DNA of 64,000 bases from Platanthera guangdongensis (GCA_039583875.1 CM077151.1:116950609-117014608); one strand, 5' to 3'; counted from the first letter of the stretch, positions 11,256-22,089 are shown. Numbers and translations are program-made. Notes: generated by a model from the letters alone, not told the origin.

Positions 11256-11375
11256 TGACTTGGCGTTTTCTCAGAATGCTGCTGGACCAGATTCTGCTTC
11301 TGGACTTGTTTGAACCGGATTTTGGGGATTTCTTTTGTGGGTCCCACAACGGTCAAATGTGATGTATCTACAGGG

Positions 11376-11383
11376 TATAAATA
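11376..11383 (+). promoter_or_regulatory. TATA box of element B 5' LTR
   Basis: TATAAATA follows the palindrome array, and transcription would be expected to start about 30 bp downstream near AACAGTAAAGCACGG. The same box is at 18279-18286 in the 3' LTR. Confidence 0.75.
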
Positions 11384-12242
11384 CATGGGTATTTTGAACA
11401 GTAAAGCACGGAGAAAAAGAAAAAGGAACCGAGTCGCAACAAAACCCTAAATCCGCGACTCATCTCCGCCGCCGCCGTCTCGCTCGGGAACGTCCGTCGC
11501 CGCCACTGATCGATCTTCTTCCCGATCTCCGGCGACAGTAGCTTAGCAAGGCTTGAGTCTCACGCGTCTATCCAGAGATCCTTTGTCTCTCGATTTGTTG
11601 ATCGGAAACACTTCCCATCCGAATCGATCGAGACGACCGATCCTCGTGTGACCGTTGGTAGACCGAGCTTGCTTCGCAACGAAGTTTGGATCTCCAAGTT
11701 CAGCAGCTGCTCTTCATCGTAGCCGCCGATCCCGAAACTAGCCGCCGCTCGTGTGCCGCCGCCGGTTCCGGGGAAATCCTCTCCAAGAGAGACCAAGGTC
11801 GTAGACTCTTCATCGACTTCAAGAACACGTCGTCGAACAAAGAGGAACACCGTAGTCTCCAAGAGAAGTTTGTATCACGTGTACATTCTACATTTATTTT
11901 ATTGTAAAGGAACTTTTGTTCCGTGTTGTAAGGGTTGGGTGCAACCCGTTTTGTGGGAGTGTTGACTCTCACGTGTGGAAGGGCTCCTTCCGTTAGTGCA
12001 GGGATTGGATTTCAATCCCGTTGGAGAAGTGACCGAGTCGTCCCTTGTTGGGGAGATAGGTCGTAGGGGGAAAGTGGATGTACCCAAGTCGGGGAACCAC
12101 TATAAATTTGCTGTGTATTCTGTGTGCTGTGGTTTTTGTTTTTATTGTGCAGGTACATCCGTAAATTCCGCAAAAGAATCACACGTCACCTATTCCCCCC
12201 CCCCCATAGGTGCACATAGTTGACACTAGTTGGACTTTCAAG

Positions 12243-12254
12243 TGGTATCAGAGC
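12243..12254 (+). other. Primer-binding site of element B
   Basis: TGGTATCAGAGC lies two bases after the LTR and matches the complement of the initiator tRNA-Met 3' end. Confidence 0.92.
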
Positions 12255-12314
12255 GAGGTTACTCTTCAAAAAGGTTAACACATTGAGTGGAATCCTGCCA
12301 CCAGTGTCAGAAGC

Positions 12315-13886
12315 ATGGATCTGGATTATGACGTATTGCCACTCAAACTCCCTGCATGCTCAAAGGATTATTATCCTATCTGGAGGATGAGAGTATTATT
12401 TCACCTGGATGCCATCGATCCACGAGCATCCCTCATCCTGGAAGAGGGTCCGTTTATCCCCATGAAGACCTCCGACTCGGGGATCCAAGTGCCCATGTGC
12501 ATTGCTGAGATGACAGAGATGGAACTCTCATTTTTCCAACTGGACCAGAGGATTCGACAAATTATTATGGATGTCTGGTCTGGAGCCTCTCGCTCCAGGT
12601 TGGAAAAATGTAAAACGGCTAAATCTCTGTGGATGATGATCTCAGAGCTGATGGGGGGGTCTGAGAAAGCTGAAATATGCTGCCAATCAGAGGATGAAGC
12701 GTATGTGGGGGTCCTCACTTCTGAAGATGAATGCAAGGATCCTTCGGATTGCATCAGAGCTCCAGTATCCTTGTCAGAGACTGAAGAAGATAGTGAGGAA
12801 AGCAGCTCCGACGAGGAAGAAACATTGGTCACTGATTCTAATGACAATAACCCAGATGAGCAGGTATCATCTTCATCCTGTCCCACATCTTTTGACTTTT
12901 CTGAAGATAGAAACTGCTCTCCTCCAGAAAATACTGATTCCCTGAAGAGAGCCCTTCAGGAAAGCAATCTACTTGCTGAGGAGCAAGCTCGAGAGATTGC
13001 TCGACTGAAGATCTTGTTGGTTCTCCAATTGGCATCCAACAAGGTCAAGGACTCTAAGATCTCAGCTCTAGAGAATAGTCTAGATAATGAGAAACGTATA
13101 GTATCTAACTTTTCCAAAGTTGATGCTATAAAGAGAAAACAAGAAACCGGGTGGATCTCCCGGATTATCCAGGGATGGAGAAATGGGGAAACAGTGTTCC
13201 GACCTCCCACTCCAAGCAGGAAGGCAACTCATCATGCCTTCAGGTATGACCACAGGAATAATCGTGGTCACTGCAAGGGTGAATTGTCCCCATGTGGAAA
13301 CGTCCATAGTGCAAGAGGCGTCATGGCCACCCATGAGGAAATACCTAAGGCTCATTCTGAGCCCTTTGTATTCACGGCCACTGCCACAACAAAGTGTGGA
13401 TCTGCATGTCCTAGTTCACAGAAGAATTCTCTCCATTCGAGGACACGGGATAGGGAGAATAGAAGTCATGATGTCAGGCGTCATGGAGCCTCAGCAAGGA
13501 AGATGCCTGAAAGAATGGCACCACCTTCTCGGCCTCATAACGCTCACATCATGCATTCGTTCCACCCTTCATCATGCCTCGATGGAAGAGGAATTTGTGC
13601 AACAAGAACATGCCCTATCCCTTTGAGACCTAGGACCGTGATTACATCAGTCACTAGATCAGGTCGAAAACGGCGATACAACATTCACTCTTGTTGGTGC
13701 TGCGGCAAAGTGGGACACTTTGCCATTGACTGTTGGCACAACCTCTCTGTGCCCACAGCAAGGGCTTATCCACATTATAGGGACAGAGGCAGTCTTCCAG
13801 ACAGGTTTTCTCAAGGAAGGCAGTTGCATGCTTATGCTAATAGAAACCTAGGACCCAATATGATTTGGGTTCCTAAGGTAAAGTAA
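12315..13886 (+). CDS. gag: Element B gag protein
   Basis: An uninterrupted frame of 523 residues starts at the ATG at 12315 (MDLDYDVLPLK), 75 bp after the LTR. The first 120 residues resemble the copia UBN2/gag domain (YYPIWRMRVLFHLD, SRLEKCKTAKSLWMMISEL). The domain appears shortened, and an acidic Ser/Glu-rich segment follows (EEDSEESSSDEEE). A coiled-coil-like part (SLKRALQESNLLAEEQAREIARLK) precedes a long basic His/Arg-rich stretch and a CCHC zinc knuckle CWCCGKVGHFAIDC (13692-13733). It ends IWVPKVK and no pol follows. The intact frame in a pol-less element suggests Gag is still under selection or was very recently active. Confidence 0.88.
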   Translation: MDLDYDVLPLKLPACSKDYYPIWRMRVLFHLDAIDPRASLILEEGPFIPMKTSDSGIQVPMCIAEMTEMELSFFQLDQRIRQIIMDVWSGASRSRLEKCKTAKSLWMMISELMGGSEKAEICCQSEDEAYVGVLTSEDECKDPSDCIRAPVSLSETEEDSEESSSDEEETLVTDSNDNNPDEQVSSSSCPTSFDFSEDRNCSPPENTDSLKRALQESNLLAEEQAREIARLKILLVLQLASNKVKDSKISALENSLDNEKRIVSNFSKVDAIKRKQETGWISRIIQGWRNGETVFRPPTPSRKATHHAFRYDHRNNRGHCKGELSPCGNVHSARGVMATHEEIPKAHSEPFVFTATATTKCGSACPSSQKNSLHSRTRDRENRSHDVRRHGASARKMPERMAPPSRPHNAHIMHSFHPSSCLDGRGICATRTCPIPLRPRTVITSVTRSGRKRRYNIHSCWCCGKVGHFAIDCWHNLSVPTARAYPHYRDRGSLPDRFSQGRQLHAYANRNLGPNMIWVPKVK

Positions 13887-15078
13887 TTCTGTCTTGTAGG
13901 GTAGTCTAGGTCCCCGTGAGTATTATGGGAACTAGACAGTAGGTGGGTCAAGGCTAACTTGGAACAAGCGTCTGCAATAACAGATGTACTACCTGTTGAG
14001 CATACTCACTTCAAGCTACTAATATGTTCTACCTGTGGGACTAAGACGATAACTCTCCAAATCCCAGGTAATTTTGATCAGTTCAAGGACTTGTGTCATG
14101 ATGCATCCTCATTCAAAGTAAATATATATATATATATTTCTATCCTTGTGTATACGTATACTTATGCTCATCACGAGGCATGCAAACCATTACACATCAA
14201 TAAAGGGTTAACGAAGACATGTCGTTGTAAATCTCGACAACATACAATTGACATTAAGAAGACTTTGCAATAACCTCAGTAAAATTCAAATAGATTGACT
14301 TTAGAATATACTTGTACTTATCATTCTTTTTATTGACTTGACATCGCAAAATCTCTAAAATATTGCAAGCTTCTCAAATGTGAAAATCCCTAGTCAAGAG
14401 ACCCCTCAATTTCGAATTAGATAAATAGTATCAGAAGCCGAATTAATCAAATCTCCTGAATCCCGCCGAACTTAACAAAGCCGAATCAGTCAAATACCGC
14501 AAGACCCTTCGCATTCTTGACAAATCTCGCCGAATAGTTTAAATCCCGCAAAACCCTTCACCTTCCTCACAACTCCCGCGTCACGCTGCAGCAAGTACCC
14601 CGACACCCTGGTGACCACAGTGGGAGCTTCGCCGACTCTTCCCGCAAGAACTCTCCCGACAACCCGCAGGAGCTTCGCCGATTCTCCGCAACCCGCAGGA
14701 GTTCTTCCGCGGACAGCAGCTCGTGAGGTCTCCTCCTAAGCTCCCGCTAGGGTCTCGCAAAGTTCTCTTCGAAAGGATCCCGACGACTCTCGCCGAAACC
14801 CGCAGCCCTCCGACGCTCTCGTCGAAGTGAGCGCATCGCTGCTGTGTTTCCCACAGGATACTCTTCCCACAGGATCTTCTTCCCGTGAGACTATAGCTAG
14901 GCCGAATCCCAAAGGATACTCTTCCTTCCACCAAAGATCTTCCCGAAGCTCATCAACTCTCTTCCGTGTAAGCCCTTAGGTAACCTTCTCCTCACCCGCA
15001 CTTGGACGCGCTCACTAGTGATGCTTTCTCTTTGAATGTTCACTAATGCTTAGAGTAGGGCTTCTCTCCAGATCTTCA
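13887..15078 (+). other. Element B spacer between gag and ORF3 (no pol)
   Basis: About 1.2 kb without recognisable coding sequence or pol remnants. It begins with GTAAAGTAATT...TTGTAG right after the last Lys codon of gag, similar in style to the gag/pol junction of the A family. A short AT run sits near 14120-14134. From 14460 to 14830 it has many GCCGAA/CCCGC motifs, like the spacer before the ORF3 remnant of element F. A 104-residue ORF at 13959-14273 resembles nothing I know. Confidence 0.7.
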
Positions 15079-17349
15079 ATGGCTCCAAGGACTACTGCAG
15101 GCTTGATTTCTGGCTGCGAGCTGGTTCGCACTGGATTCTCTCATGCCTCGGACGAGTTCCGGAATATCATTCTCATGCTGGAAGAGGCCGGGCTAACCTT
15201 CATATTGGAGCACCCTTGCAAAGTCCTGGATAAAGAGGTGCTGGAGTTCTTCTCTACCGCAAGACTCCGAGATAGAGACTCCATCATCAAAAGCAAGGTT
15301 GCTGGGACAAAAGTAAAGATGTCTGCCAGTAAGCTAACTCGCTACCTGCAGCTTTCCAGTTCAGAGGAGGAGGACTATCTGGAGGACGAGGACAAAGCCA
15401 GAACTCTCCTGTTCTGCGGTCTTCCAAGAGGCACTCGATCAGTAAAGCGAAAAGAGATGAATGAAGAAGGGAAGCTCCTATCTGACGTAATAGGAAAAGT
15501 GCTTATCTGCAAGCCGGGGTCCCATGATCATATCTCCGGAGATATGTTTAAAATTCTCACAGCTGTGGTCTGCCGAAAGAGGTTCAACTGGGGGGAGTTG
15601 CTGTTCCAAAAGATCAAGGACACTCTGGGCACTCCAAGTTTCGGCCGCATCATCAGTCTATATCTCAACCAGCTCAACGGAGACAAGTTCGACATGAGCA
15701 AAGGAGTTCCTCTCCACTACTTGAAAAAGATGGATGCTACTGTGTTTGATCGATGGGAGCGGCGCATCGGGCAGCCTGCTGTAGAAGAGCATGAGGAAGT
15801 ATCTCCCGCAGCCTCCCCCCGTGAAATTCCTGATACCCTGACTGCAGGAATCGAGGGGGAGACTCTACCCACTCATATGGATATAATATCTGAAATCGCC
15901 CAGGTGGCCAAGGATGCGGTAGCCGCAATTCCTGAAGTAAGTGAACCTGAGATGGAGGATGAGGAGGTCCTGAACAGAAATAGTCACGGAACCGAAGCTG
16001 CTGATATTGATGAATTCTTGGATGAGGACGGAGAGGACGATGTAAATGAGGGCCATGAAGTGTTGGAGTCTCCAGATACTGTTGAACCTCCTTCTGATAA
16101 GTCTGCACCAGTGGAGGGGGAGTTAAATAAATCTACAGAGGCCGCCCACACTCCTCCTGTAGAGACTGTGATGGTATCCAGCTCCACCGATGCGTCTGCT
16201 GACGAGCAAGAGCAAGGCCAAGAAGTGCCTCCGGCTATTCCATTACGAGATGACCTAGCCATTCACACCGTACATATAATTCAGGGCATCGTGAATGAGC
16301 TTAAAACCTATTTTGATAAAGCTCAGAAAACAATGCTGCAAGAGATTAAGACTTCTGAAGATCTCATGCTGAAGAATATGGTGGAAATCAACCACAAGCT
16401 GGACGTGATGGAGAAGAAGTTCGAAGAAAAGTATACTGCGGCCGGCGAAGCTGTCACACTTTTAATGGCCGGCTTGAAAAAGAATACTGATACTCTGGCT
16501 GTTGTAAATCAGAATGCACACGTTGTAGCCAACAATATTCAGAAATTTGATGGTAATATGGTCATTTTAAATGCAAATCAGCAGGCCCTGATCACTGAAT
16601 TCACCAAGACAACTAAGCATATTGATGCCTCCCTGCACTCATATGCCAACTGCATAGCTGACGAAGCCAAAAAGGGGGAGAAAGAGTATATAGCTAAGCT
16701 GGCCGAGCTCCAAGAAAGCATGGATGCAAACTTTGCCCAATCAAGCAAATACGTCTATGAGAGTTGCTGGTGGATGCTACAACAGGCACTGGGCACGTTG
16801 GGCGTCGTCCTACCTGACCAACCTGCCGGTATTCAGGTTCCTGAGACTTCTAAGGCTGCTGAGGAAGTAAATATTGCTGAGGCTGTAAGTACAAGTGCTG
16901 CAGAAATTTTCACTGATGAAGCTGATGCTAGGGCCATCTTCAAATCCAAGCTGAGGAGTATGTTTGACCAGGAGGCTTTAGCTAAAGCCAGGGGAAAGAG
17001 GAAAGTTCAGGAAGGGACATCCAAGGAGACACAGGCTGCAAAGAGAATTCGAATGAATGAGGAGGATGTACGAAATGAAAGGTGGAGTCCAGTCTCAAGG
17101 AACATCATCTTAGACACCTTCCGGCTGCAAGAAAGAGGAGAGATCAATCGAAATGAAGCATATAGCCAGTATGAATGGGAAACGCACAAAGCATTTGAAG
17201 CGAAACGCAACATCTTCTTCAGAAACAACAAGGATCCTGACAAAGTTGCTCCTCCTAGGTACTACCCGAAGCCCAAGGAATACATGGAAAGGCAAAGCAA
17301 AAAGTACTTGGCTCAAACTCTTAAGGGTGACGTAGCTAAGGACAAATAG
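15079..17349 (+). CDS. Element B ORF3 (unknown function, related to A-family ORF3)
   Basis: An open frame of 756 residues from the ATG at 15079 (MAPRTTAGLISG). I chose this start because the F copy begins MAP at the same place; an upstream in-frame ATG at 15046 is also possible. Residues 1-215 hold the conserved core (EEGKLLSDVIGKVLICKPGSHD, FNWGELLFQKIKD, FGRIISLYLNQL), matching the N-terminal domain of ORF3 in A, C and D. The middle (240-400) is acidic. Residues about 410-590 look like an extended coiled coil (NHKLDVMEKKFEEKYTAAGE). The tail is basic with a possible nuclear localisation signal (ARGKRKVQ, AAKRIR) and ends KGDVAKDK. No membrane segment. Conservation in a pol-less element suggests a role in RNA or DNA handling rather than catalysis. 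Confidence 0.85.
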   Translation: MAPRTTAGLISGCELVRTGFSHASDEFRNIILMLEEAGLTFILEHPCKVLDKEVLEFFSTARLRDRDSIIKSKVAGTKVKMSASKLTRYLQLSSSEEEDYLEDEDKARTLLFCGLPRGTRSVKRKEMNEEGKLLSDVIGKVLICKPGSHDHISGDMFKILTAVVCRKRFNWGELLFQKIKDTLGTPSFGRIISLYLNQLNGDKFDMSKGVPLHYLKKMDATVFDRWERRIGQPAVEEHEEVSPAASPREIPDTLTAGIEGETLPTHMDIISEIAQVAKDAVAAIPEVSEPEMEDEEVLNRNSHGTEAADIDEFLDEDGEDDVNEGHEVLESPDTVEPPSDKSAPVEGELNKSTEAAHTPPVETVMVSSSTDASADEQEQGQEVPPAIPLRDDLAIHTVHIIQGIVNELKTYFDKAQKTMLQEIKTSEDLMLKNMVEINHKLDVMEKKFEEKYTAAGEAVTLLMAGLKKNTDTLAVVNQNAHVVANNIQKFDGNMVILNANQQALITEFTKTTKHIDASLHSYANCIADEAKKGEKEYIAKLAELQESMDANFAQSSKYVYESCWWMLQQALGTLGVVLPDQPAGIQVPETSKAAEEVNIAEAVSTSAAEIFTDEADARAIFKSKLRSMFDQEALAKARGKRKVQEGTSKETQAAKRIRMNEEDVRNERWSPVSRNIILDTFRLQERGEINRNEAYSQYEWETHKAFEAKRNIFFRNNKDPDKVAPPRYYPKPKEYMERQSKKYLAQTLKGDVAKDK

Positions 17350-17594
17350 TCATTATTTTATAGCTGGTCACTGTGTCTTAAGAACGTTTAATGATTATTA
17401 CTGTCATATGAACAATTCTGAATTATATGTGAATATATTTCTCTTGGTATATATATATATTCTTGAATGTGTGAATGACTCAAGTCTTGTTCTGATTGAA
17501 TATATTCCCTTGTGTTGCATATTTAATTTTTAAATGCTATAATTATTATTTGATAGGTGTTATTCATCTTAGCTAGTAGGGTTTTGGCTTCGTC

Positions 17595-17608
17595 AAATAG
17601 GGGGAGAT
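17595..17608 (+). other. Polypurine tract of element B
   Basis: AAATAGGGGGAGAT directly precedes the 3' LTR. It is the same 14 bases as the PPT of element A. The 245 bases between ORF3 and this site are AT-rich and empty. Confidence 0.88.
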
Positions 17609-19141
17609 TGTTGGGTATTGTATCCACGATTACCTGGATTTGAGGAAGCCCCCTGTCAAGCTAAGATGAATTCACAATGTATTTGATAAACTTTTTCAAG
17701 TTGTACTTGCAGTTTCTCCACGCTAAGTGCACACCAATGTCAGGGTGCAGTAGGTCAATATACACGGGTCTGCACGACGTAATCCCTCGTTGAGCAGATC
17801 AGTGTGTTGGCCTATGTGTACTCTCTCTATTGGAGTGCACTTACTTTCAAGTACAGGGTCGTTCATATGCAAGAGAAGACAAGGAGCATGGAGGATCAAG
17901 GAGCAGCTCCTAGGTGGAAGACGAAAAATCGTCCAAGGCAAATTCGACGAGAATCACCAAGTGATTCTCGCCGAATCGACGAGAATCACTTGTGATTCCC
18001 GCCGAACCAGTGGTCAAGCAGCCCATGTATAAAGTAAAATTCGTTGAGAATCGACAAGTGATTCGACGAGAATCACAAACGATTCTCGACGAATCGTCGA
18101 GAATCACTTGGTGATTCTCGCCGATTCGTCGAGAATCGTCTGCGATTCTCGCCGATTTTGACTTGGCGTTTTCTCAGAATGCTGCTGGACCGGATTCTGC
18201 TTCTGGACTTGTTTGAACCGGATTTTGGGGATTTCTTTTGTGGGTCCCACAACGGTCAAATGTGCTGTATCTACAGGGTATAAATACATGGGTATTTTGA
18301 ACAGTAAAGCACGGAGAAAAAGAAAAAGGAACCGAGTCGCAACAAAACCCTAAATCCGCGACTCATCTCCGCCGCCGCCGTCGCGCTCGGGAACGTCCGT
18401 CGCCGCCACTGATCGATCTTCTTCCCGATCTCCGGCGACAGTAGCTTAGCAAGGCTTGAGTCTCACGCGTCTATCCAGAGATCCTTTGTCTCTCGATTTG
18501 TTGATCGGAAACACTTCCCATCCGAATCGATCGAGACGACCGATCCTCGTGTGACCGTTGGTAGACCGAGCTTGCTTCGCAACGAAGTTTGGATCTCCAA
18601 GTTCAGCAGCTGCTCTTCATCGTAGCCGCCGATCCCGAAACTAGCCGCCGCTCGTGTGCCGCCGTCGGTTCCGGGGAAATCCTCTCCAAGAGAGATCAAG
18701 GTCGTAGACTCTTCATCGACTTCAAGAACACGTCGTCGAACAAAGAGGAACACCGTAGTCTCCAAGAGAAGTTTGTATCACGTGTACATTCTACATTTAT
18801 TTTATTGTAAAGGAACTTTTGTTCCGTGTTGTAAGGGTTGGGTGCAACCCGTTTTGTGGGAGTGTTGACTCTCACGTGTGGAAGGGCTCCTTCCGTTAGT
18901 GCAGGGATTGGATTTCAATCCCGTTGGAGAAGTGACCGAGTCGTCCCTTGTTGGGGAGATAGGTCGTAGGGGGAAAGTGGATGTACCCAAGTCGGGGAAC
19001 CACTATAAATTTGCTGTGTATTCTGTGTGCTGTGGTTTTTGTTTTTATTGTGCAGGTACATCCGTAAATTCCGCAAAAGAATCACACGTCACCTATTCCC
19101 CCCCCCATAGGTGCACATAGTTGACACTAGTTGGACTTTCA
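17609..19141 (+). repeat. Element B 3' LTR
   Basis: Near-identical to the 5' LTR, with the TATA box at 18279 and palindromes at 17940-18155. The differences I could see are single substitutions and a shorter C-run. It ends TTGGACTTTCA and is followed by the duplicated target gctga (19142-19146). Confidence 0.95.
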
Positions 19142-19146
19142 GCTGA

Positions 19147-20323
19147 GCTCAGTTCGACGATAGCAGAGCTCAGTTCGACGTTTTTCTGATGAGTTAAAGG
19201 ATTTTCAAGATTCAAATTCAGGACAGTTAAGGAGTTATTCAGCAATTAATTCAGAAGATTTTCTAGCCGTTTTCATTTATTCTGGACCAAGTTTCAAGGG
19301 ATTATCAAGGAATGTTTCTTTGGACTTCCCCCAGAAGACAATTGCAATTAAGGAAGTCAATTAATGACAGGCTAACGGCTATTCTTGACAGAGGATCATT
19401 TTTTATTCAGAACCAGGGAATAAAACTCAAGATTTTTGAATCTAACAGATAACACAAACAGCACAGACAAGAAGAACAAAAAAATATTCTCTGGAACAAC
19501 ATCTTTCTCAACACCAATTGTTCACAAGAAAAAGTGCTGTAGACATTCTCTGTCTAAAAGAATTCATACAAGAACACACAACAAAAGGAGATCAACAATC
19601 TCAAATCTTTAGATCTCTGTTGATTCAAGTGTTCAAGGCCAACATCATTCAAAGACTCCAGACACCTAACATTTCAGCTGTTGCTGAAATCATCAATTGC
19701 TGGAGATCAAATTTCTGAAGGCCTATCACCCTACAGCAAAGCTTCATTTACTGAATATCTCAAGAACTCAGGGGGAGCTTTGACAACACCAAATCCACAT
19801 AGTCTTCTCAGCTGCTCTGAGAAAGAGAAGACTTCCTTCACTCTCTCATCCCCATCTCTGTAAAGGGTTTTTCAAACTCCCTTCAAAAGTTTGTACTTGA
19901 TTTTTGAGCACCTTGCCAAAAGCTCATTGGTGGCAAGACACCTGATCAAAAAATCTGATTTGGTTTTTGAGCACCTTATCAAAAGCTCATTGGTGCCCAG
20001 GACACCTGATCAACTCATCCTGCAGTGGATTCCTACCTAGGGTGGTAGAAGAGTGGATGTACCCAAGTTTAGGGGAACCACTATAGCTCCTTATGTCTTC
20101 TGGCTCGCTTGTCTTTATTTTTATTTCTGGCTGTGATTGTTCTGTGATTAGTTAGGATCTGTGATTAGTTTCATTTGTAGGTTGTAATTTGTTATCTGCT
20201 GTGCTTAGGTTTATTATTTGCTTCCCTGTTCACTCAGATTACAACAACTGTTGTAAAATGTTTTTAAGCACCATACTCTATTCACCCCCCCTCTGGAGTA
20301 TTTCAGATCTAGCTGCACTTTTA
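19147..20323 (+). repeat. Element A 3' LTR, right part
   Basis: It resumes exactly where the left part stops, with GCTCAGTTCGACGATAGCAG as at 56-75 in the 5' LTR. It ends GCACTTTTA, where the 5' LTR has GCACTTTCA, so the terminal CA has become TA. The junction with gypsy gag follows at once. Confidence 0.93.
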
Positions 20324-20860
20324 GAAGTCATTTTCCATGGCTATCCGTTGAGCCGCAAGAAGGTGCTTCGCTAGGAAGAGTCTGAAGAATTCTTCCATGG
20401 ATACTTGTGTTAAGGGACGACCCACCAAGTGATGTAGCTCCATCTCGTCCCACCACAATCAAGCTTCTCCTTCAAGCAGGAAGGTAGCTAAAGTGACTTT
20501 CTGATGCTCCTCCGATCCAATCGCCGTCATGATTCACTTGACGCGCGATAGCCAATCCTCAGCCTGCGTAGGAGTTCCCGCTCCTGAAAACGTGGGCGGA
20601 TGGAAACTCATAAACCGCGTCAACTGCTTCTCAGCCGCTCGAGGAGCCACATCCATTACAGGTTCAGGCCTTACCGCCACCTGTTCTGGCCTCACAGCCG
20701 CTTGTTCCTACCTAAGTGGCTCGTCTTGGATCATGGCAAACAAAGCCTCAGCAACTAAACACACATGTTCCACAGACGGTGGAGGTGTAGGCACCGCGGC
20801 TGGTGCTGTACTTTCATCAGAATACTGGGGCTCTGACTGCCTAGCTCCACTCCGTGTCAC
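20324..20860 (-). pseudogene. gag: Ty3/gypsy gag fragment (element E), interrupted by element A
   Basis: On the minus strand the frame reads FMSFHPPTFSGAG, AEDWLSRVK, LATFLLEGEA, WWDEMELHHLVGRPLT and EEFFRLFLAKHL. This is the signature of the Ty3/gypsy retrotransposon gag domain. It is broken by stops at 20708-20710, 20534-20536 and 20459-20461 and cut at 20324 by the insertion of element A. The frame opens just after a TTTAG|GTG site, so the true start is unclear; it could lie upstream or be reached by splicing. The rest of the gene would be left of element A, outside the window. Confidence 0.85.
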
Positions 20861-21080
20861 CTAAAGGTGGACAAGACACACACATTAGCGGCCTTACACA
20901 AGCAAACAACACAAAATAGGAACACGCAGGTTCCTCAAACACATAAATTTGCATTCCTATCATGGAAATTCAGGAGTTCAATCGTATAAACGTGGTTTGC
21001 ACAGACACGTGCTCGCCACCCCACAAAAGAAGTCGACCACGACTTCAAGAGGGAAAGACCAAGACAGCTGATACCAAAAA
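20861..21080 (-). other. Element E leader and primer-binding site
   Basis: Non-coding leader between gag and LTR, read on the minus strand. CTGATACCA at 21068-21076 is the reverse complement of TGGTATCAG, a tRNA-Met-type primer site four bases from the LTR edge. Nothing else seen. Confidence 0.7.
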
Positions 21081-22089
21081 TGTAACAACCTCATCCGTTC
21101 ATATGGTATATACTAGAAGGTCCAGTCGGGGCCCCACAGCATATATCACAAAACAGGCGGAAAAGTTACGGGATGATACCAGAGTAGCGCAGCGCACCTA
21201 AACACATTGCATTCTAGCGGAAGCCTATACTCATACTTGAACTCTACACTTGAATGTCCAACATATAAAACAACTCCACATTGTATATATAATAGTAATG
21301 TCTTACAACAACAGGAAAGTTGGCCTTATGGCCTTACATGACTTTCAAACAGTGGCCTAAACATTGGCGTGCAGGCCGACCACAATAAAAGAAAACACAA
21401 CATCATTACAAAATAGCCTTCGAGGGATAGCAGCAGCAGCAGCAGTAGGGACATCAACCTTTATGCGTCCCGCTTGGCTCTCCAGCACCTGTATAGGGAC
21501 AATCCACCCAACGGTGGCAAACAGAAGCAACGGTCAGCGTTCAGCTGACCAAATTATAACGACCCTACCCCTTTCCCGGGGTAGCGGTATTCTTCCCAGC
21601 AGGCATAGCATTCACAAGCATGTATATAATACAAATAACTTTGCTCTCACGCACACACATGCCATCACAATCATCAGCCACCCGACCCGACGATCCGTGC
21701 ACTCAGGGCACATTCTTGGTGTACCGGTGAACCAGTTTCCCACCACCGTATTAGGGCCACAACCCAACGATAACTCTCTTGAGCATTTACTCCATGGCGT
21801 GCAGCCGGAGTTCTAGTCTTACAACACTGGGATGGCCCGTAGCCCCCATTGTGTCATGGCACGTAGGCCTAAGACTCTCGCTATGCGCTCCAACAGACCG
21901 CACCTTCTGGTCCACGTCGGACGGACATAACGCAGGTCGGATCCTCCACCCCCCGTTGCTCAAATCCCCTTGTCTTGACCGAGTACGGCGTACTCGCGCC
22001 TTAATCAAAGGCGCGGGTCGGTCTCACCAATCCTGTTCTTGGCATTCAAGCCTGGGTATTTATTACACTCATTTATCTTACAACATCAG

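Larger units (their letters stand above)
10706..12240 (+). repeat. Element B 5' LTR
   Basis: It runs from TGTTGGGTATTGTATCC to TTGGACTTTCA. It holds an inverted-repeat array at 11037-11255 (arms such as GAGAATCAC and GTGATTCTC with CGACGA joints), a TATA box at 11376, and a C-run near 12195-12206. The part after the TATA box is GC-richer, with CCGCCGCCG stretches, and would be the transcribed leader. Confidence 0.95.
10706..19141 (+). mobile_element. Element B: young non-autonomous LTR retrotransposon with gag and ORF3 but no pol
   Basis: This 8,436-bp element is bounded by the five-base duplication gctga (10701-10705 and 19142-19146) inside the 3' LTR of A. Its LTRs of 1,535 and 1,533 bp differ at about seven positions plus a C-run length, so insertion was recent. 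The internal 5.4 kb has a PBS, an open gag, a 1.2-kb spacer, an open ORF3 and a PPT. I see no protease, integrase, RT or RNase H motif, so its mobilisation must have used enzymes supplied in trans. Element F in this window carries a related ORF3 together with pol, which suggests where such enzymes could come from. Confidence 0.93.
1..20323 (+). mobile_element. Element A: SIRE-like Ty1/copia retrotransposon with third ORF, interrupted by element B
   Basis: The order is partial 5' LTR, tRNA-Met PBS, gag, pol, spacer, ORF3, PPT, 3' LTR. The pol order protease-integrase-RT-RNase H is Ty1/copia, and an extra long ORF after pol is typical of the SIRE/Maximus lineage. The 3' LTR is split by element B (10706-19141). 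The right edge at 20323 abuts a gypsy gag reading frame, so A inserted into element E; the expected five-base target copy there is gaagt (20324-20328), but its partner lies left of the window. Reading the two LTRs side by side shows roughly 25-30 differences in about 1.15 kb, which makes A clearly older than B. All three reading frames are broken, so the copy is not autonomous. Confidence 0.93.

Noticed and set aside
12243..12260. Possible tRNA gene at TGGTATCAGAGC
   Set aside because: Only the complement of the tRNA-Met 3' end is present, adjacent to LTR ends; these are primer-binding sites.
20529..20864. Plus-strand 111-residue ORF
   Set aside because: The minus strand of the same bases carries clear Ty3/gypsy gag motifs.
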